Shown piece by piece: positions 12,063-23,079 of a DNA stretch of 64,000 nt. The notes beneath the pieces are model-generated. The model ran no database searches. It was given only the letters and a program-made list of their open reading frames with translations, and was not told where the DNA came from. The stretch covers positions 15,138,001-15,202,000 of the forward strand of contig OZ005604.1 in the NCBI GenBank assembly GCA_963930655.1. The letters run 5' to 3'. Made by a program: the position numbers and the translations under genes. The DNA is from Myrica gale (lineage: Eukaryota > Streptophyta > Magnoliopsida > Fagales > Myricaceae). The first letter of the stretch is position 1. Every line of letters begins with the position of its first letter.

Positions 12063-12212
12063 TAGGGGTGTTCACGGAAGTGATAAAGCCGACTCGACCC
12101 GACATTCCGAACCGAACAAAATCGGGTCGGCTTTCCAAATGTTCGGGTCGGGTGTCGGAATAAGCAAAAAATTTCCGAAGTGTTCCGACCCGTGATATAT
12201 ATAAATAAATAA

Positions 12213-12248
<36 letters not shown>

Positions 12249-12608
12249 CATTTAACACTAGTTTTGATACACATTTTAACACAAAAATCAGATAAAATAG
12301 GCTAAAAGTTAGTTGGGCCTAATGAAATAGCCCTTACATTGAGTTAAAAATTGGCATACCTCATAAAAATTGGGTAAAATGGGCTAAAATGAATTGGGCC
12401 GAATGAAATAGTCATTAAATTAGCTTTAAAAATGATTTTGGGCTTTTCGGCCCATTCCGAATTTCGACCCGATGTTCTGACCCGTTTTTCGCCCGGAATT
12501 ACCCCTTCATTCGGCTCGGGTCGGAAGACTTTTTTCTCTTCCGTTTTTACCCGGGTCGGGTGTCAGAAATAAAAATTTCCGACCCGTCGGGTCGGGTGTA
12601 CAGCCCTA
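12063..12608. mobile_element. hAT-type MITE with 8-bp target duplication
   Basis: The ends are inverted: TAGGGGTGTTCACGG on the left and, reverse-complemented, TAGGGCTGTACACCC on the right. The flanks carry the 8-bp duplication GTCATGAT (12055-12062 and 12609-12616), typical of hAT insertions. Subterminal regions are dense in CGGGTCGG and its complement. A TG/TA microsatellite sits inside. There is no transposase, so it is non-autonomous. Confidence 0.85.
12196..12248. repeat. (AT)n-(GT)n microsatellite
   Basis: AT-rich dinucleotides pass into about 13 GT units. It lies inside the hAT MITE. Confidence 0.85.
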
Positions 12609-12665
12609 GTCATGATGCTATCTAAATACTCTCACCTTGAAATGTTCGTAAGCAAGAATATAGGG

Positions 12666-12947
12666 ATTTGCCGGAGAGAGCGCGGAGGAGCTTGCTGAAA
12701 AATTACTGGGATTTTGCTGGAGAGAGCGCAGAGGAGCTTGCTGGAAATTACTGGGATTTTGCCAGAGAGAGCGCAGAGGAGCTTGCTGGAAATTACTGGG
12801 ATTTTGCCAGAGAGAGCGCGGAGGAGCTTGCTGGAAATTACTGGGATTTTGCCAGAGAGAGCGCAGAGGAGCTTGCTGGAAATTACTGGGATTTTGCCGG
12901 AGAGAGCGCGGAGGAGCTCGCTGGAAAATTACTGGGATTTTGCCGAG
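12666..12947. repeat. 45-bp minisatellite, about six copies
   Basis: The unit has the key words GGGATTTTGCC, GAGAGAGCGC, GAGGAGCTTGCTGG and AAATTACT. Most units are exactly 45 bp; the first and last have one extra A. Because 45 is a multiple of three, two frames stay open and encode 15-residue repeats (ESAEELAGNYWDFAR in one, PERAQRSLLEITGIL in another). GC content is higher than in the surroundings. No start context or homology supports a protein. Confidence 0.85.
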
Positions 12948-14244
12948 TTTCGGTTGCAGGAATATAGGGATTTTGCTGGGAGAGAGGGCAATTCGTATGT
13001 AGAAATTATTTGAGGGGATTTTACGCGGAGGAGCGCTGGTTTTTATTTAGAGCCCAAACCGGTCCCATGCGAAAACTTGGTTTTCAAAAACTTAGCCCAG
13101 CAGTGCGTTGCTCGCATTTAGGAATTATTTTATTCCAGCCACGTCATCCGTCGGGACCCCATCAGGACTCTATCGAGAGCTGAAGCATTTCTCTATAAGA
13201 TATCAGGTACTTGATTTGTCTGAAGATTTTCAAATAAAATTAATATTTTAAACATAAACTTTAAATACTTCTCAAAAGATAACATTTTCAAATAAAATTT
13301 AAAATTCAATCAAAATAAAAATAATATTTAAGTAAAAATAATATATATATATATATATATGAAATCTTGGGTGGGAGCTGACTCGCTTTTAAGATTTATT
13401 TTATGTATATTCAACTGCAGCCTTAACATCCATCTTAATAATCTCCCAACATGCTTAGTATATTCTTCTTCTTTTTTAGTATTGTGGTTGATCTGGCTCA
13501 TTCTGTAATTGACGTGGAAGCTGACTCGCTTCATTTAAATGAGATGTGGCACATCGGTGATGCGTTAAAATTTTAAATACGTGTGTTCTACATTGATTAA
13601 TGCTGAAGTGGAATTTATAATGACACATCATATTTCATATCCCAAGAATTAATTTGTCACAACCTATACTACCGGACCTATGATCCAATTTAGTTATATT
13701 GCAAGACAACGTCGAGATGATATAACACATGCATTTATATCACGAATTATAAAATTAATTAAAGGACAACAAAAATTGCATGATATAAATCATTAATGGA
13801 CAGTTAATCTGAGCCTAATAATAACTAAGTATACGAACAATATTGGACAACATTTATATATTGCAACCTATAAATATTAACTTATTAGAAATTGAAGAAA
13901 TTTTTTTACAAAATATGCAAAGTGTTTGAAACTAGCTAATAGTTGATGAGTATAATATGATTAAAAAATAATAAATTTAGTGCAAATTGTGTCAAAATTT
14001 TATAATTGAAAGGTATATATAAAGTGTATTTATCCTTAAATATAAATATATTTTTTCTCTCAAAAGTTTAATTTTATGGGAACACATTTGCATAATATGC
14101 ATAAATTTTTGTTGGTGGCATGGTGCATTGTTAATATTTTATTAATTATTCATTAAATTAGGTTCTTCCACTAAGTGGGGAGGTGTAACGGGGAAAAATA
14201 AATAGTTAACGTTTTTTTTTTACATCCTTGTAGTTAGTAATAAA
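12948..14244. other. AT-rich intergenic; (AT)n at about 13339-13361
   Basis: No gene seen. A GC-richer stretch to about 13150 passes into very AT-rich DNA with a short (AT)n tract. Confidence 0.5.
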
Positions 14245-14367
14245 TTGGTTCTTGTATCTCTGGGTCCTTACAGCCTTTTATATATCTCTCTTTACCGTTT
14301 GCCACGCATCAGTAAATACATTATTCTCGTTCACTTTCGAGAAAACTTAGCAGAAAAGGGTGATATT

Positions 14368-14464
14368 ATGGTGAAATTGTGGGCTCATCCTCCTCTGCAG
14401 AGTATGTTCGAGCTATACGACAAGCGGTCTGCTGCCTTGGTTTATGGGCTTTGCCAACCGCAAG
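14368..14464 (+). CDS. Possible first exon of an unrecognised gene
   Basis: ATG at 14368 has a G at +4 and opens a frame reading VKLWAHPPLQSMFELYDKRS, then AALVYGLCQPQ. The frame runs into a plausible splice donor (GCAAG|GTTTGA) at 14464. A TTTTATATAT box lies about 90 bp upstream (near 14276). No downstream exon was identified; what follows is AT-rich. It may be a relic or chance. Confidence 0.2.
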
Positions 14465-14549
14465 GTTTGAATCTTGTTAAAGAGAGCGAGATTTTTGTCT
14501 CAGTTCCATGTTATTTCGTTCTAATTTAATATTCAACCATCTGGAAACG

Positions 14550-14550
<1 letters not shown>

Positions 14551-14582
<32 letters not shown>
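14551..14582. repeat. (AT)n microsatellite
   Basis: About 15 AT units. Confidence 0.9.
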
Positions 14583-14583
<1 letters not shown>

Positions 14584-17500
14584 GTGCACTTGTAATGGTC
14601 CACGCTGCTAATTAATTAACAGGGAACCCATACTCATTGCTCCTGTAAATGTAAGCCCCACAACGTACCTAAACCTTTACCAGTTCTTTAAACTTGTTTG
14701 GGCTGCTCAACACCGATCGAATAGAATTGCCACTAGAAGGCAGCTAAATGTGACTTCAAATCCGATCTCAAATGTTATGTATGTTTCCTAACTCATATAA
14801 CATGGAGCACGATTGTACCAACTACCAATAAAGTTTAGCAAACTGGTCATGTACTAGAAAAACTCCATTACCTGTATGTGCTTCACGGTGAACGTCTACG
14901 GCTACTAATTCTTCTGCTCCTTCCACATCCTGTGGCTAGTTTCTTTTGTCCTGATTCTAATGGTTTAGCATGCTGTGACCAGGTCTGTGTCGTGGCCTGC
15001 ACTATTCTACTACCCGACGACTGACGCTGGTTTTGAACATTAATTGTCGGCTACTATAATAACTGCGGCAGCATGCAAAACTTGGTCAGTTTTGTCTGCC
15101 AAATTTGGTTCAACAAAGGACGGACCAACACGTCGGGCCCAAAATTCAAGTCTGAAGATATTTTGGTATTTTATATTCAATGTTACTAATTATCCATTTT
15201 ACAATGTCTTTTTTATGAGCTTCCATTTGCCACGAAAATCAAGCTGCCTTTCTCACGTTCACTCCAATCAAATATTTGATTGTCAAAACAGAAGTTATGT
15301 TTCCTATGTCATTCAATTAGTCAAAACTTTTTGGGGCCGACGCTTTTCTCCATCTCCTTCCGTCACTTTCCTTCCCTCACTACTCCCACGGCGAGTAGAG
15401 CTCCGACAACTCTTGCCTCCCACCCCCTCCTCTATTCTGCTTTGCTATGAGCCTATGACCGTAGCTAAGAATAAAATCCCCAACCGGTCATTTTTTGAGA
15501 GTTATCTTGGCGAAAGAAAGTGAAATATAGATCTCGGTCGGTATGGAAAGGCTTGACATCAACGGGAACGCGTCCACGCCCTCATGTGGATCTCAAGTCT
15601 GATCCATTCCTTTGTAGATATCATGCACTTCTTGACTGGCCTCTCGCCTCTCAGCGGTCCAAAGAGCCCCAACTAGGAGTTGTCCCTTAGGCGTGTGGGG
15701 AGCGGGCACAGTGCTGTCACCTGACCCACCTCTGTCGCCGGTTTCTATTTTCGTTGATTTTTTCAATTTTTTGCTCATTGGGTCATTTTAATTCTCGGCC
15801 CAATTGGGTTTGTATGGCCTTGCTCTTAGTTCACCTCTATAGAGAATCTGGTTAGTATTTAAATCACCTGGGTAACTAAGATCTTTAAATGTCCTGAAAT
15901 GAATGAAATTCGGGAGTTGTTATGACAAAACGAAAGCACCTAACTGAGTTCTTTGAATTTTCTTAAATGAATGAAATCCGAGAGTTATGACTTGATTGTT
16001 CTTATGGAAGAAGGGTCGCGAAACACGATCAAGTCATGTGCGTCTATAATGTCAAAGTCGTGCATGTAGATCGAGACTAAGAACTCTTCGTTGGCCACTC
16101 AATGAATCTTCTGCTAATAATTAAATTAACAAACAGGGGAGAAAGTAAGTAGATTTGCATCGAAGTATGCCAGTGAAGGCAGCCATGTCGCAGGACTGTG
16201 TTATAATTAAAAACAAAAAATTAAATATATTTAATTTGTGCCCGAAATTATAATAAATGCTTAGAGGAAGAAACTAATAAATGTTATGAATTGTGAATTT
16301 GTTTAATAATTTGTGAATTTATGAATAATTAGGGCTTGAATAGTGATTGTGAATTTGTTAATTTTTAAATTAAATTAATTGATTAATTTTATTTTGTTTA
16401 GATAATGTATAAGTTTTTTATAAAAAAAAAAATCAATCAGTGTGGAGTCGTCTAATACTTCCAACGTGTCTACTACTTATGAAGCAAATATTAGTTTAAA
16501 AAGACCTTATGTTTTGTTTAGTTCAGATGAAACTATTAAGAACGAAGTCATTTTGCAATATTTTCAGAAGATACAGACTTGTAAGATCTAATTGCTACCT
16601 CTGTAAGTGTATTTCAGAAAATTTAATATTTTTAGTCCTTAATTTTAGATATTTTAACTTTAAGACACTTTTTGATTTACTTAGAAAAAAAAAATATCAT
16701 TTCACCTTTCTCCCTTCAAATTGAGTCTTGGTTCCGCCACCAAATTATTATTTGGAGACCATATATCTATTCTGAAGCAGCTTGATTGGAGAAGTAGATG
16801 TATGCCGCTGCCAATTCTCCTTCAATAACTGTTGCAGAAGATAGAGACAGCAGCAGTGCAGAGCATTCAGACTTTTAAAACCCACAATGCAGAGTACTCA
16901 AATATCACAACCGGAATAGATAAACTCGGCAGGGGAAGCATAAATGATAAGGATAATCAGCTCAGAGATCAATCACTTTCTATACGTCTCGTAACTTTTT
17001 GTCCCTTTCTAATCTGGTCTTTATATTCTTCATCTTGTACTTCTTTTTCCCCTATGTGAGTTAGTAATTAATATTAGATTAACCATGAAAGATACTGATC
17101 TCGTATGTTGATCATCGATGTAAAACCAACTACTTCACAGATGACTAAAGCAGCCAATCCTCTCTACCAACTTTCCCGATTTAAGCAGCCAATTGGATGG
17201 CATTGGGCCACTTTTGCTGATAGATGACTTAATCAATTGAGTTAGTTGAAAACGGGATTGAGATGAAGTTCATGTAGTCTAAGGTGATTCCCGGTAGACT
17301 ATTCATTTAAAATGGTATGGGTCAATTAGATGTTCAGAGGTTACTACTGGGGTACTAAAAATAGGACAAGCACCCCATATCCTCTTTAGTGGAGAGTGAA
17401 TTAAGAGTCTAAGATTATTCAGCAAAAAAAAGAATTAAGAGTCTAAGACACTTTTCTTTTAGTTGAAATAATGTTTTGTGCCACCTGCCAAAGGAGATAT

Positions 17501-17828
17501 TGGAGTGTAATACGTTTGATCTTCTACAGTATTTTCCTTTCTTTAGGGGTCAGGGGCTAGAAGAGCATATAGGGTTACACAGCACTGCACGCGCTTTGTA
17601 TTTTGTTCAGGAAAACCTTCTGTGCTTATGTGAAGGGAACTGTCACGGACAAGTGCTACAGACTGTATTTCTGTATTTTGGTTCAATGAAGAACCTTCAT
17701 CTCCTTGATTATCTGGTAACGTTTTAAATAGATATAAAATACTAATCCAAATTGATTTCAAATTAGATGTCCATCCAGACTCTTCTATGGGTTAATAGAG
17801 TCCAATTTGACGTCTATAATTTATCCTA
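14583..17828. other. Intergenic, 3.2 kb; weak repeats only
   Basis: No supported gene. An open frame at 15044-15523 has no start context, conserved motif or typical codon pattern. A diverged direct repeat of about 85 bp occurs at 15865-16000 (shared phrase AATGAATGAAAT(T/C)CG(G/A)GAG). The rest is AT-rich. Confidence 0.45.
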
Positions 17829-17844
17829 TCAAGGATTCTAGTCT

Positions 17845-18768
17845 CTTTTTATCTAAATAAACGTGAAATTTTCATTCCACCGTAGAAACTACACCAAGAA
17901 TGCTGAATACAGACAAGCCTGCAAGGCCGGTTACAAAGCACAGAGGCATAAAGCCCATAACAGCAAATTTAAGAGCCCAAAGGGTCGTACATCGAATGGC
18001 CTAAATCCAACTTGCCATAGAGGCAACATACAAGTGGGCCAAAAGGCCCATAGGTTTAATAGGGGTCCAGGAACCCAAAGCAATCTCCGCCACAACCGGC
18101 AGAGCCCAACACCGGATGAAAGAGTCAGCAATCACCGTGCTCCCACTTCCCCGAAGACCCATCCACACCAGCACAGCCAAAAGGGAAGACATCTGGAGGA
18201 ACCATAAACTGACCCGGCACTGCAACATAGATCTAGCAAGACACAACCATTCCAAAATAGATCTGACGTTACTGACCAGCCACTGCAACAACACAGCCAA
18301 GAGATCCTTCCCAACAAAAACCAGCAGAATGAAAATACTAAACATAACATAACGAAAACAGAACACACAACCAACAGCCCCTAGATCGATCGAAGGCCAA
18401 AGAAAACATGAAGAACGACACCCCAAACAGCCCAAACACAACAAGATTAGCACGGGAGAGTGAGATCCACGCGCGCCCACACGCGCGCGTGGAGCATCAT
18501 GAGTCGGCGCACCAGCTCCGGGAGGGTGGATAGATGAGCACCGGGAGAGACTAAACATTGTCGAGCCGAGTGTGGCCACCAAAAAGCCTCCAATCCATCG
18601 ATATCGAAGCAAGAGAAAAGGCAAAAGGGGGCTGCCAAAAGAGAGAAAGGGAGAAGGAGAACGGAAGGCTAAGGGGCCAAAGGAGAGGAGGGAGAGGGAG
18701 TCGCCGGAGGAGAGGAGAGGGCAGGCGCAAAAATGAAGTTTCTAGAGAGAGGGCCTCTCTCTAGAATT
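17845..18768 (-). mobile_element. Non-autonomous LINE-related retroposon with 16-bp target duplication
   Basis: A 924-bp GC-richer segment flanked by TCAAGGATTCTAGTCT at 17829-17844 and again at 18769-18784. Read on the minus strand it begins with CTCTAGAGAGAGGCCCTCTC, like a plant LINE 5' leader, and ends GTTTATTTAGATAAAAAG, a short A-rich tail. It encodes no reverse transcriptase. The open frames across it (for example 18001-18624 on the minus strand) lack known domains. It looks like an element with LINE-style termini and no enzyme, moved by a LINE in trans. Family assignment is inference; the target duplication is seen directly. Confidence 0.7.
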
Positions 18769-18784
18769 TCAAGGATTCTAGTCT

Positions 18785-19669
18785 AACTAGAATAGATTGC
18801 TAATTTAGTTGTATTGTCGTTTTAAATAGGTGAAGTTATCTCAACAGTCAACATCAGGTGACTTTTACTCATAATCGTGTATCTTACCCATGTTTATGTA
18901 ACATGGGCCGGACTTGATTCAGTGGACTATAAAACCAGAGACCCAAAAGAAACAAAACTGCCATCTTTTCTGGTGAAATTCTTTTAATTTTTAGGTATAT
19001 AGAATGAAACCTTTTTTTTAACTTTTTTTTCTTTTCTGGTTTTCTGCTGAAAGGATCTAAGAGCAGAACAACACATGCGTGGTTGATGGTAATATGAAAG
19101 TTGGAAAATGCCAGTATGTATTACTTCTGCTTTTGTCACTGCTTGGATTGCAGTGCACCAGGAGAGTCTCCAAAAATAAACGCCAGATCATTGCCATATC
19201 GACCACATATCAGATATTGTGTGCGAGGACCGACTCAAAGCATGTGATTGCAAGTGGGCAAACCGGGAGTACTTTCCTTGTCGGCCGCACCACCAATAAT
19301 TTCAGAGATAATGCAAACAGTACCTTCCCTCTTGACTTTCAAACAAAAATTCTGTAATTAGAAAGTTCTGTCCCCCTCTCTGTACGTATTGAATGTTTCG
19401 GAGTATGCCAGAGGCAGCATGATTCGACAAAAGTTGAAGATAACGGCACCAAGTTGTTTCTTTGAGCTTCTTATTACACGGCCACAAGGAACATTGAGAA
19501 CATTATGGCACGCTTCACCAATTTTGTTCTCTCTGAGACTGTTTATGTGGGGGATTTCGTTTCTTCCAGCTGTTGATGAACTCTTTAGTTTCAGACAAAA
19601 TATTTGTCCGACTCCACCGCCTTTCTCTCTCTCCTTCTCCATCTAGCTAAACGAAACGCTCTCTCTAGA
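18785..19669 (+). promoter_or_regulatory. Upstream region of the lectin receptor kinase
   Basis: 885 bp between the retroposon and the kinase ATG. A TATAAAA is at 18928-18934, about 735 bp upstream of the start codon, so either the leader is long or a nearer TATA-less start is used. A pyrimidine-rich run (CTTTCTCTCTCTCC, about 19621-19634) lies just before the start, as in many plant leaders. Confidence 0.35.
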
Positions 19670-21724
19670 ATGTCTTCGCCAGCTCTGCCTCTCCTCTTTA
19701 CTATAACACTCGTACTCCTCCTCGGCGCAACTTCAGGAACTGAGTTCATCTTCAACACCAACTTCAATTCCACCAACCTCCTCCTCTTCGGCAATGCCAC
19801 CGTCCAGTCCTCCATCCTCGCCGTCACCGACGACACCACCTTCTCCATAGGCCGTGCGTTATACCCTTCCAAAATCCGCACAAAATCCACAAACTCCTCC
19901 ACGTCCCTCTCCTTCTCAACCTCCTTCATTTTCTCCATTGCAAAAGTCAAGCACTTCCTCCCGGGACATGGTTTTGCCTTTATTTTTGCACCCTCTACAG
20001 GTATAGCCGGCACAAGCTCATCTCAGCATCTGGGACTTTTCAACTTAACCAATGATGGTGATGCCAATAATCATGTCTTCGCTATCGAGTTCGATGTGTT
20101 TAAAAACCAAGAATTCAATGATATCAATGATAATCACGTTGGTGTGGACGTGAACTCGCTTACGTCTTTAACTTCGTATGCCGCGGGGTTTTGGAGGGAG
20201 GAAGATGATAAGTTTGAGGAGCTGAAGCTTCACAATGGAGAGAATTATCAGGTATGGATTGACTTCTTGGATTCACAAATAAATGTTACCATGGCCCCAG
20301 CAGGCATTGAAAGGCCTCGAAGGCCTTTGATAACTGAGTTTGTCAATCTCTCTAGTGTTCTTTTGGATTACATGTATGTAGGGTTTGGCGCAGCAACAGG
20401 ACAACTAGTTGAGAGTCATAAGATATTGGCTTGGAGTTTTAGTGATACAAATTTCTCGATCGGTGATGCTTTAGTGACGAAAAATTTGCCATCTTTCGTG
20501 CCTCCAAAAGAGTCGGTACTTCAATCGAAAAAGTTTATTGTAGGGGTTAGTCTTGCTGGTTCTTTTGTAGTGGGGTGTGGGATTGTCCTATATGTGATTT
20601 GGTATTGGTGGAAGAGAATCAAAGGAAAGGAAGGGGAATTAGGAATTGAAGATTGGGAACGGGAGTATTGGCCACATCGAATTGGTCACGGAGAGATTTG
20701 TGCGGCAACAAAGGGCTTTTCTGAAGAAAACGTCATTGGATTTGGAGGGAATGGGAAGGTTTACAAAGGGGCTTTGTATGGTGTGGAAGTTGCAGTCAAG
20801 AGAATCCCTTACGAGAGTGAACATGGGATGAATGAGTTCCTTGCTGAGGTTTCTAGTCTGGGAAGGTTGAAGCATAGGAACTTAGTAGGATTGAGAGGTT
20901 GGTGCAAGAATGACAGAGGCAGCTTGATTTTGGTCTATGATTATATGGAGAATGGAAGTCTAGACAAGAGAATTTTTGAAGGCGATGAGAGACAAATATT
21001 GAGTTGGCAGGAGAGGATGAAGGTTTTGAAAGATGTGGCTTGCGGGATCTCGTATTTGCATGAGGGTTGGGAAGCTGAAGTCTTGCATAGGGACATTAAG
21101 GCAAGCAATGTGTTACTTGATAAAGATATGAATGCTAGGCTAGGGGATTTTGGATTAGCCCGAATGCACCATCATGGGCTATTGGCCAACACAACAAGAG
21201 TAGTGGGGACTGTGGGCTACATGGCACCAGAAGTGATTCGAACGGGTCGAGCCTCAACTCAAACTGATGTGTTTGGTTTTGGTATGTTGGTTTTAGAGGT
21301 TGTTTGCGGTAGAAGACCCATTGAAGAAGGGAAGCCAGGCTTGGTTGACTGGGTGTGGAGGCTAATGGAGAGAGGAGAATTGCACTGTGCTAAAGATGAG
21401 CGGCTAAAGTCCAACGATGGTTATAGCATTGAGGAAGCTGAGAGAGTGCTTCATTTGGGTCTGCTGTGTGCATATCCAGACCCTGGCATTAGGCCTACAA
21501 TGAGACAAGTTGTGGAGGTGTTGGAGGGAGCAAACCACGGCACTGAGTCGGAAGGGGTGGCAATGGAGGCCAATTTGCTCGACAGAATCAAAACAACAGC
21601 GATGCGGTCCAACTTTAACCAGAACATTGGAGGCAGGGGACACCCTACATTTGAAGAGATTCTTCCGACGTTTTCTTGTTCTGCTATACATTCTGGCTCG
21701 GACTTCATAGTAGAAGGCCGGTGA
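19670..21724 (+). CDS. L-type lectin-domain receptor kinase, LecRK-VII-like
   Basis: A 684-residue protein in one exon, as is usual for L-type lectin receptor kinases. The ATG at 19670 is followed by a signal peptide (about 1-23). A legume-lectin ectodomain covers about 25-265 (AIEFDVF and DNHVGVDVNS are the sugar/metal-site region). A transmembrane helix lies at 289-313. The cytoplasmic kinase (about 350-622) has the Gly loop GFGGNGKVYKG, VAVK (Lys377), HRDIKASN (Asp475), DFG (493-495) and APE (519-521), so it should be active at the plasma membrane. The words FWREEDDKFEELKL, GRASTQTDVFGFG and CGRRPIEEG fit clade VII. Open sequence upstream of 19670 has no ATG. Members of this family act in pathogen or extracellular signal perception; the ligand here is unknown. 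It converges with the CDK-like gene. Confidence 0.95.
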   Translation: MSSPALPLLFTITLVLLLGATSGTEFIFNTNFNSTNLLLFGNATVQSSILAVTDDTTFSIGRALYPSKIRTKSTNSSTSLSFSTSFIFSIAKVKHFLPGHGFAFIFAPSTGIAGTSSSQHLGLFNLTNDGDANNHVFAIEFDVFKNQEFNDINDNHVGVDVNSLTSLTSYAAGFWREEDDKFEELKLHNGENYQVWIDFLDSQINVTMAPAGIERPRRPLITEFVNLSSVLLDYMYVGFGAATGQLVESHKILAWSFSDTNFSIGDALVTKNLPSFVPPKESVLQSKKFIVGVSLAGSFVVGCGIVLYVIWYWWKRIKGKEGELGIEDWEREYWPHRIGHGEICAATKGFSEENVIGFGGNGKVYKGALYGVEVAVKRIPYESEHGMNEFLAEVSSLGRLKHRNLVGLRGWCKNDRGSLILVYDYMENGSLDKRIFEGDERQILSWQERMKVLKDVACGISYLHEGWEAEVLHRDIKASNVLLDKDMNARLGDFGLARMHHHGLLANTTRVVGTVGYMAPEVIRTGRASTQTDVFGFGMLVLEVVCGRRPIEEGKPGLVDWVWRLMERGELHCAKDERLKSNDGYSIEEAERVLHLGLLCAYPDPGIRPTMRQVVEVLEGANHGTESEGVAMEANLLDRIKTTAMRSNFNQNIGGRGHPTFEEILPTFSCSAIHSGSDFIVEGR

Positions 21725-21917
21725 AAGCATGATAAATCGCGAGGAATGTTGTTTCATGCAAGGCTCTTCGTTTTCCTTTGGAGACTTTGATGACTAGCGT
21801 AGTTGAGTTGAGCTGGGGGGATGTGGCGCTAAGCTGAGACATCTTTTTAGTCTCTGAATATTAGTCAGCTCATTGTTATCCCCATCCAGCCGAACAGCTA
21901 TTGTGCTTTGTAATCAG

Positions 21918-22180
21918 ATTGTCAAATGCAATGAAAGACTGCTTTTCTCAGCCATTGTTTTTTACCAAGAAAAGAGAACTCGTCCAGCAGCTTTGTTGGA
22001 CAGCCTGGTTTTGAAAATCTGGAGACACTTTTGAGTGCTTTAAAACAAGATATTGTCAAATGCAATGAAAGACTGCTTTTCTCAGCCATTGTTTTTTACC
22101 AAGAAAAGAGAACTCGTCCAGCAGCTTTGTTGGACAGCCTGGTTTTGAAAATCTGGAGACACTTTTGAGTGCTTTAAAAT
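21918..22180. repeat. 134-bp tandem duplication in the lectin kinase 3' region
   Basis: The block starting ATTGTCAAATGCAATGAAAG at 21918 is repeated from 22052 with almost no change until the last few bases. It lies about 195 bp after the stop codon and probably duplicates part of the 3' UTR, including any polyadenylation signal (AATGAAAG). Confidence 0.85.
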
Positions 22181-22185
22181 AAGTC

Positions 22186-23079
22186 TTACTTTGACATAAC
22201 AGTTGTTTTTATTCCTCGGTTTTATATATATAAAAAAGCGAGCCCAAGTGTGTCTGGCGTTACGGGATAGCTGGATTGTTCACCACGAATTCTTTTGGAA
22301 ACCGTTCTTTGATTTTTCATACCATTTGCATTCTTTTCTTCCGCTTCGCTAGTTTTTGACTTGCTGGGGGTATTTATATATTTCTCGTGTGCATTAGGAA
22401 GATTACCTTATCTTCTAACCACTAGTCATTTTTTCAGATAATTCTTCTGTTCTTCTCTCCCACTCTTCTGGTGTTTGGCTCTGAAACGAAAATGAAAACA
22501 AGTCTCTCCATCAAATTTTGACTCAATAAAATAACACCATAAAATTCTCTATCTCCATCAAATTATCACTTTTCACTCCAAATTAATATAAAAAAAATCA
22601 TTAAAAGTATCTATCTTCACTTTTTCACCAACTCCACCACTCCAAAAATCTTACCACTCTAAAATTTTAACAATCAAACACCACCTGGTCTCTAGCTCCA
22701 ATAGTATGCTAAGAATCATACAACAAAACCCACGAGCGCACACGCACACACTAAACAACAGGACACAAACAGAGGGAGGGAGAAGAGAGGGTGAGAAAGG
22801 GTGGTCATAGACTGTCATACCAAACAAAATACTGTAAATATCACCAAATTTTCAAACACCTCGACAATGTCGGGTAGCAGTCACAAAGAGAAAGTTTAGA
22901 CACTGGCTTTGCTATTATTGTATCACGTGTTGGAGTACAGAACAAAAAAAAAGTTAAAACGGATATATAATTACAAAATAGCAGAAAATAGCTTTTTGCT
23001 TTTTCTCATAGACTAAACTCCCATGACAATGGGGTATTTCGTTGCTACTTTGTCCACCTAAATGCTTAGATACGAGGCT
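22186..23079. other. Intergenic between convergent kinase genes
   Basis: Nearly 900 bp without a gene. A 220-bp AT-rich stretch at about 22470-22690 begins GGTGTTTGG and ends CAAACACCACC; it may be a degenerate MITE, but no clear target duplication was found. The right part presumably holds the 3' UTR of the CDK-like gene. Confidence 0.4.

Noticed and set aside
12668..13013. Two 99-codon repeat proteins
   Set aside because: They are readings of the 45-bp minisatellite, with no promoter, Kozak context or homologue.
15044..15523. 159-codon open frame
   Set aside because: No ATG in good context, no known motif and no neighbouring exon; looks like chance in a less AT-rich patch.
18001..18624. 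207-codon minus-strand frame
   Set aside because: Lies within the LINE-related retroposon and shows no domain; it reflects base composition.
19591..20013. 140-codon minus-strand frame
   Set aside because: Antisense shadow of the lectin-kinase ectodomain coding sequence.
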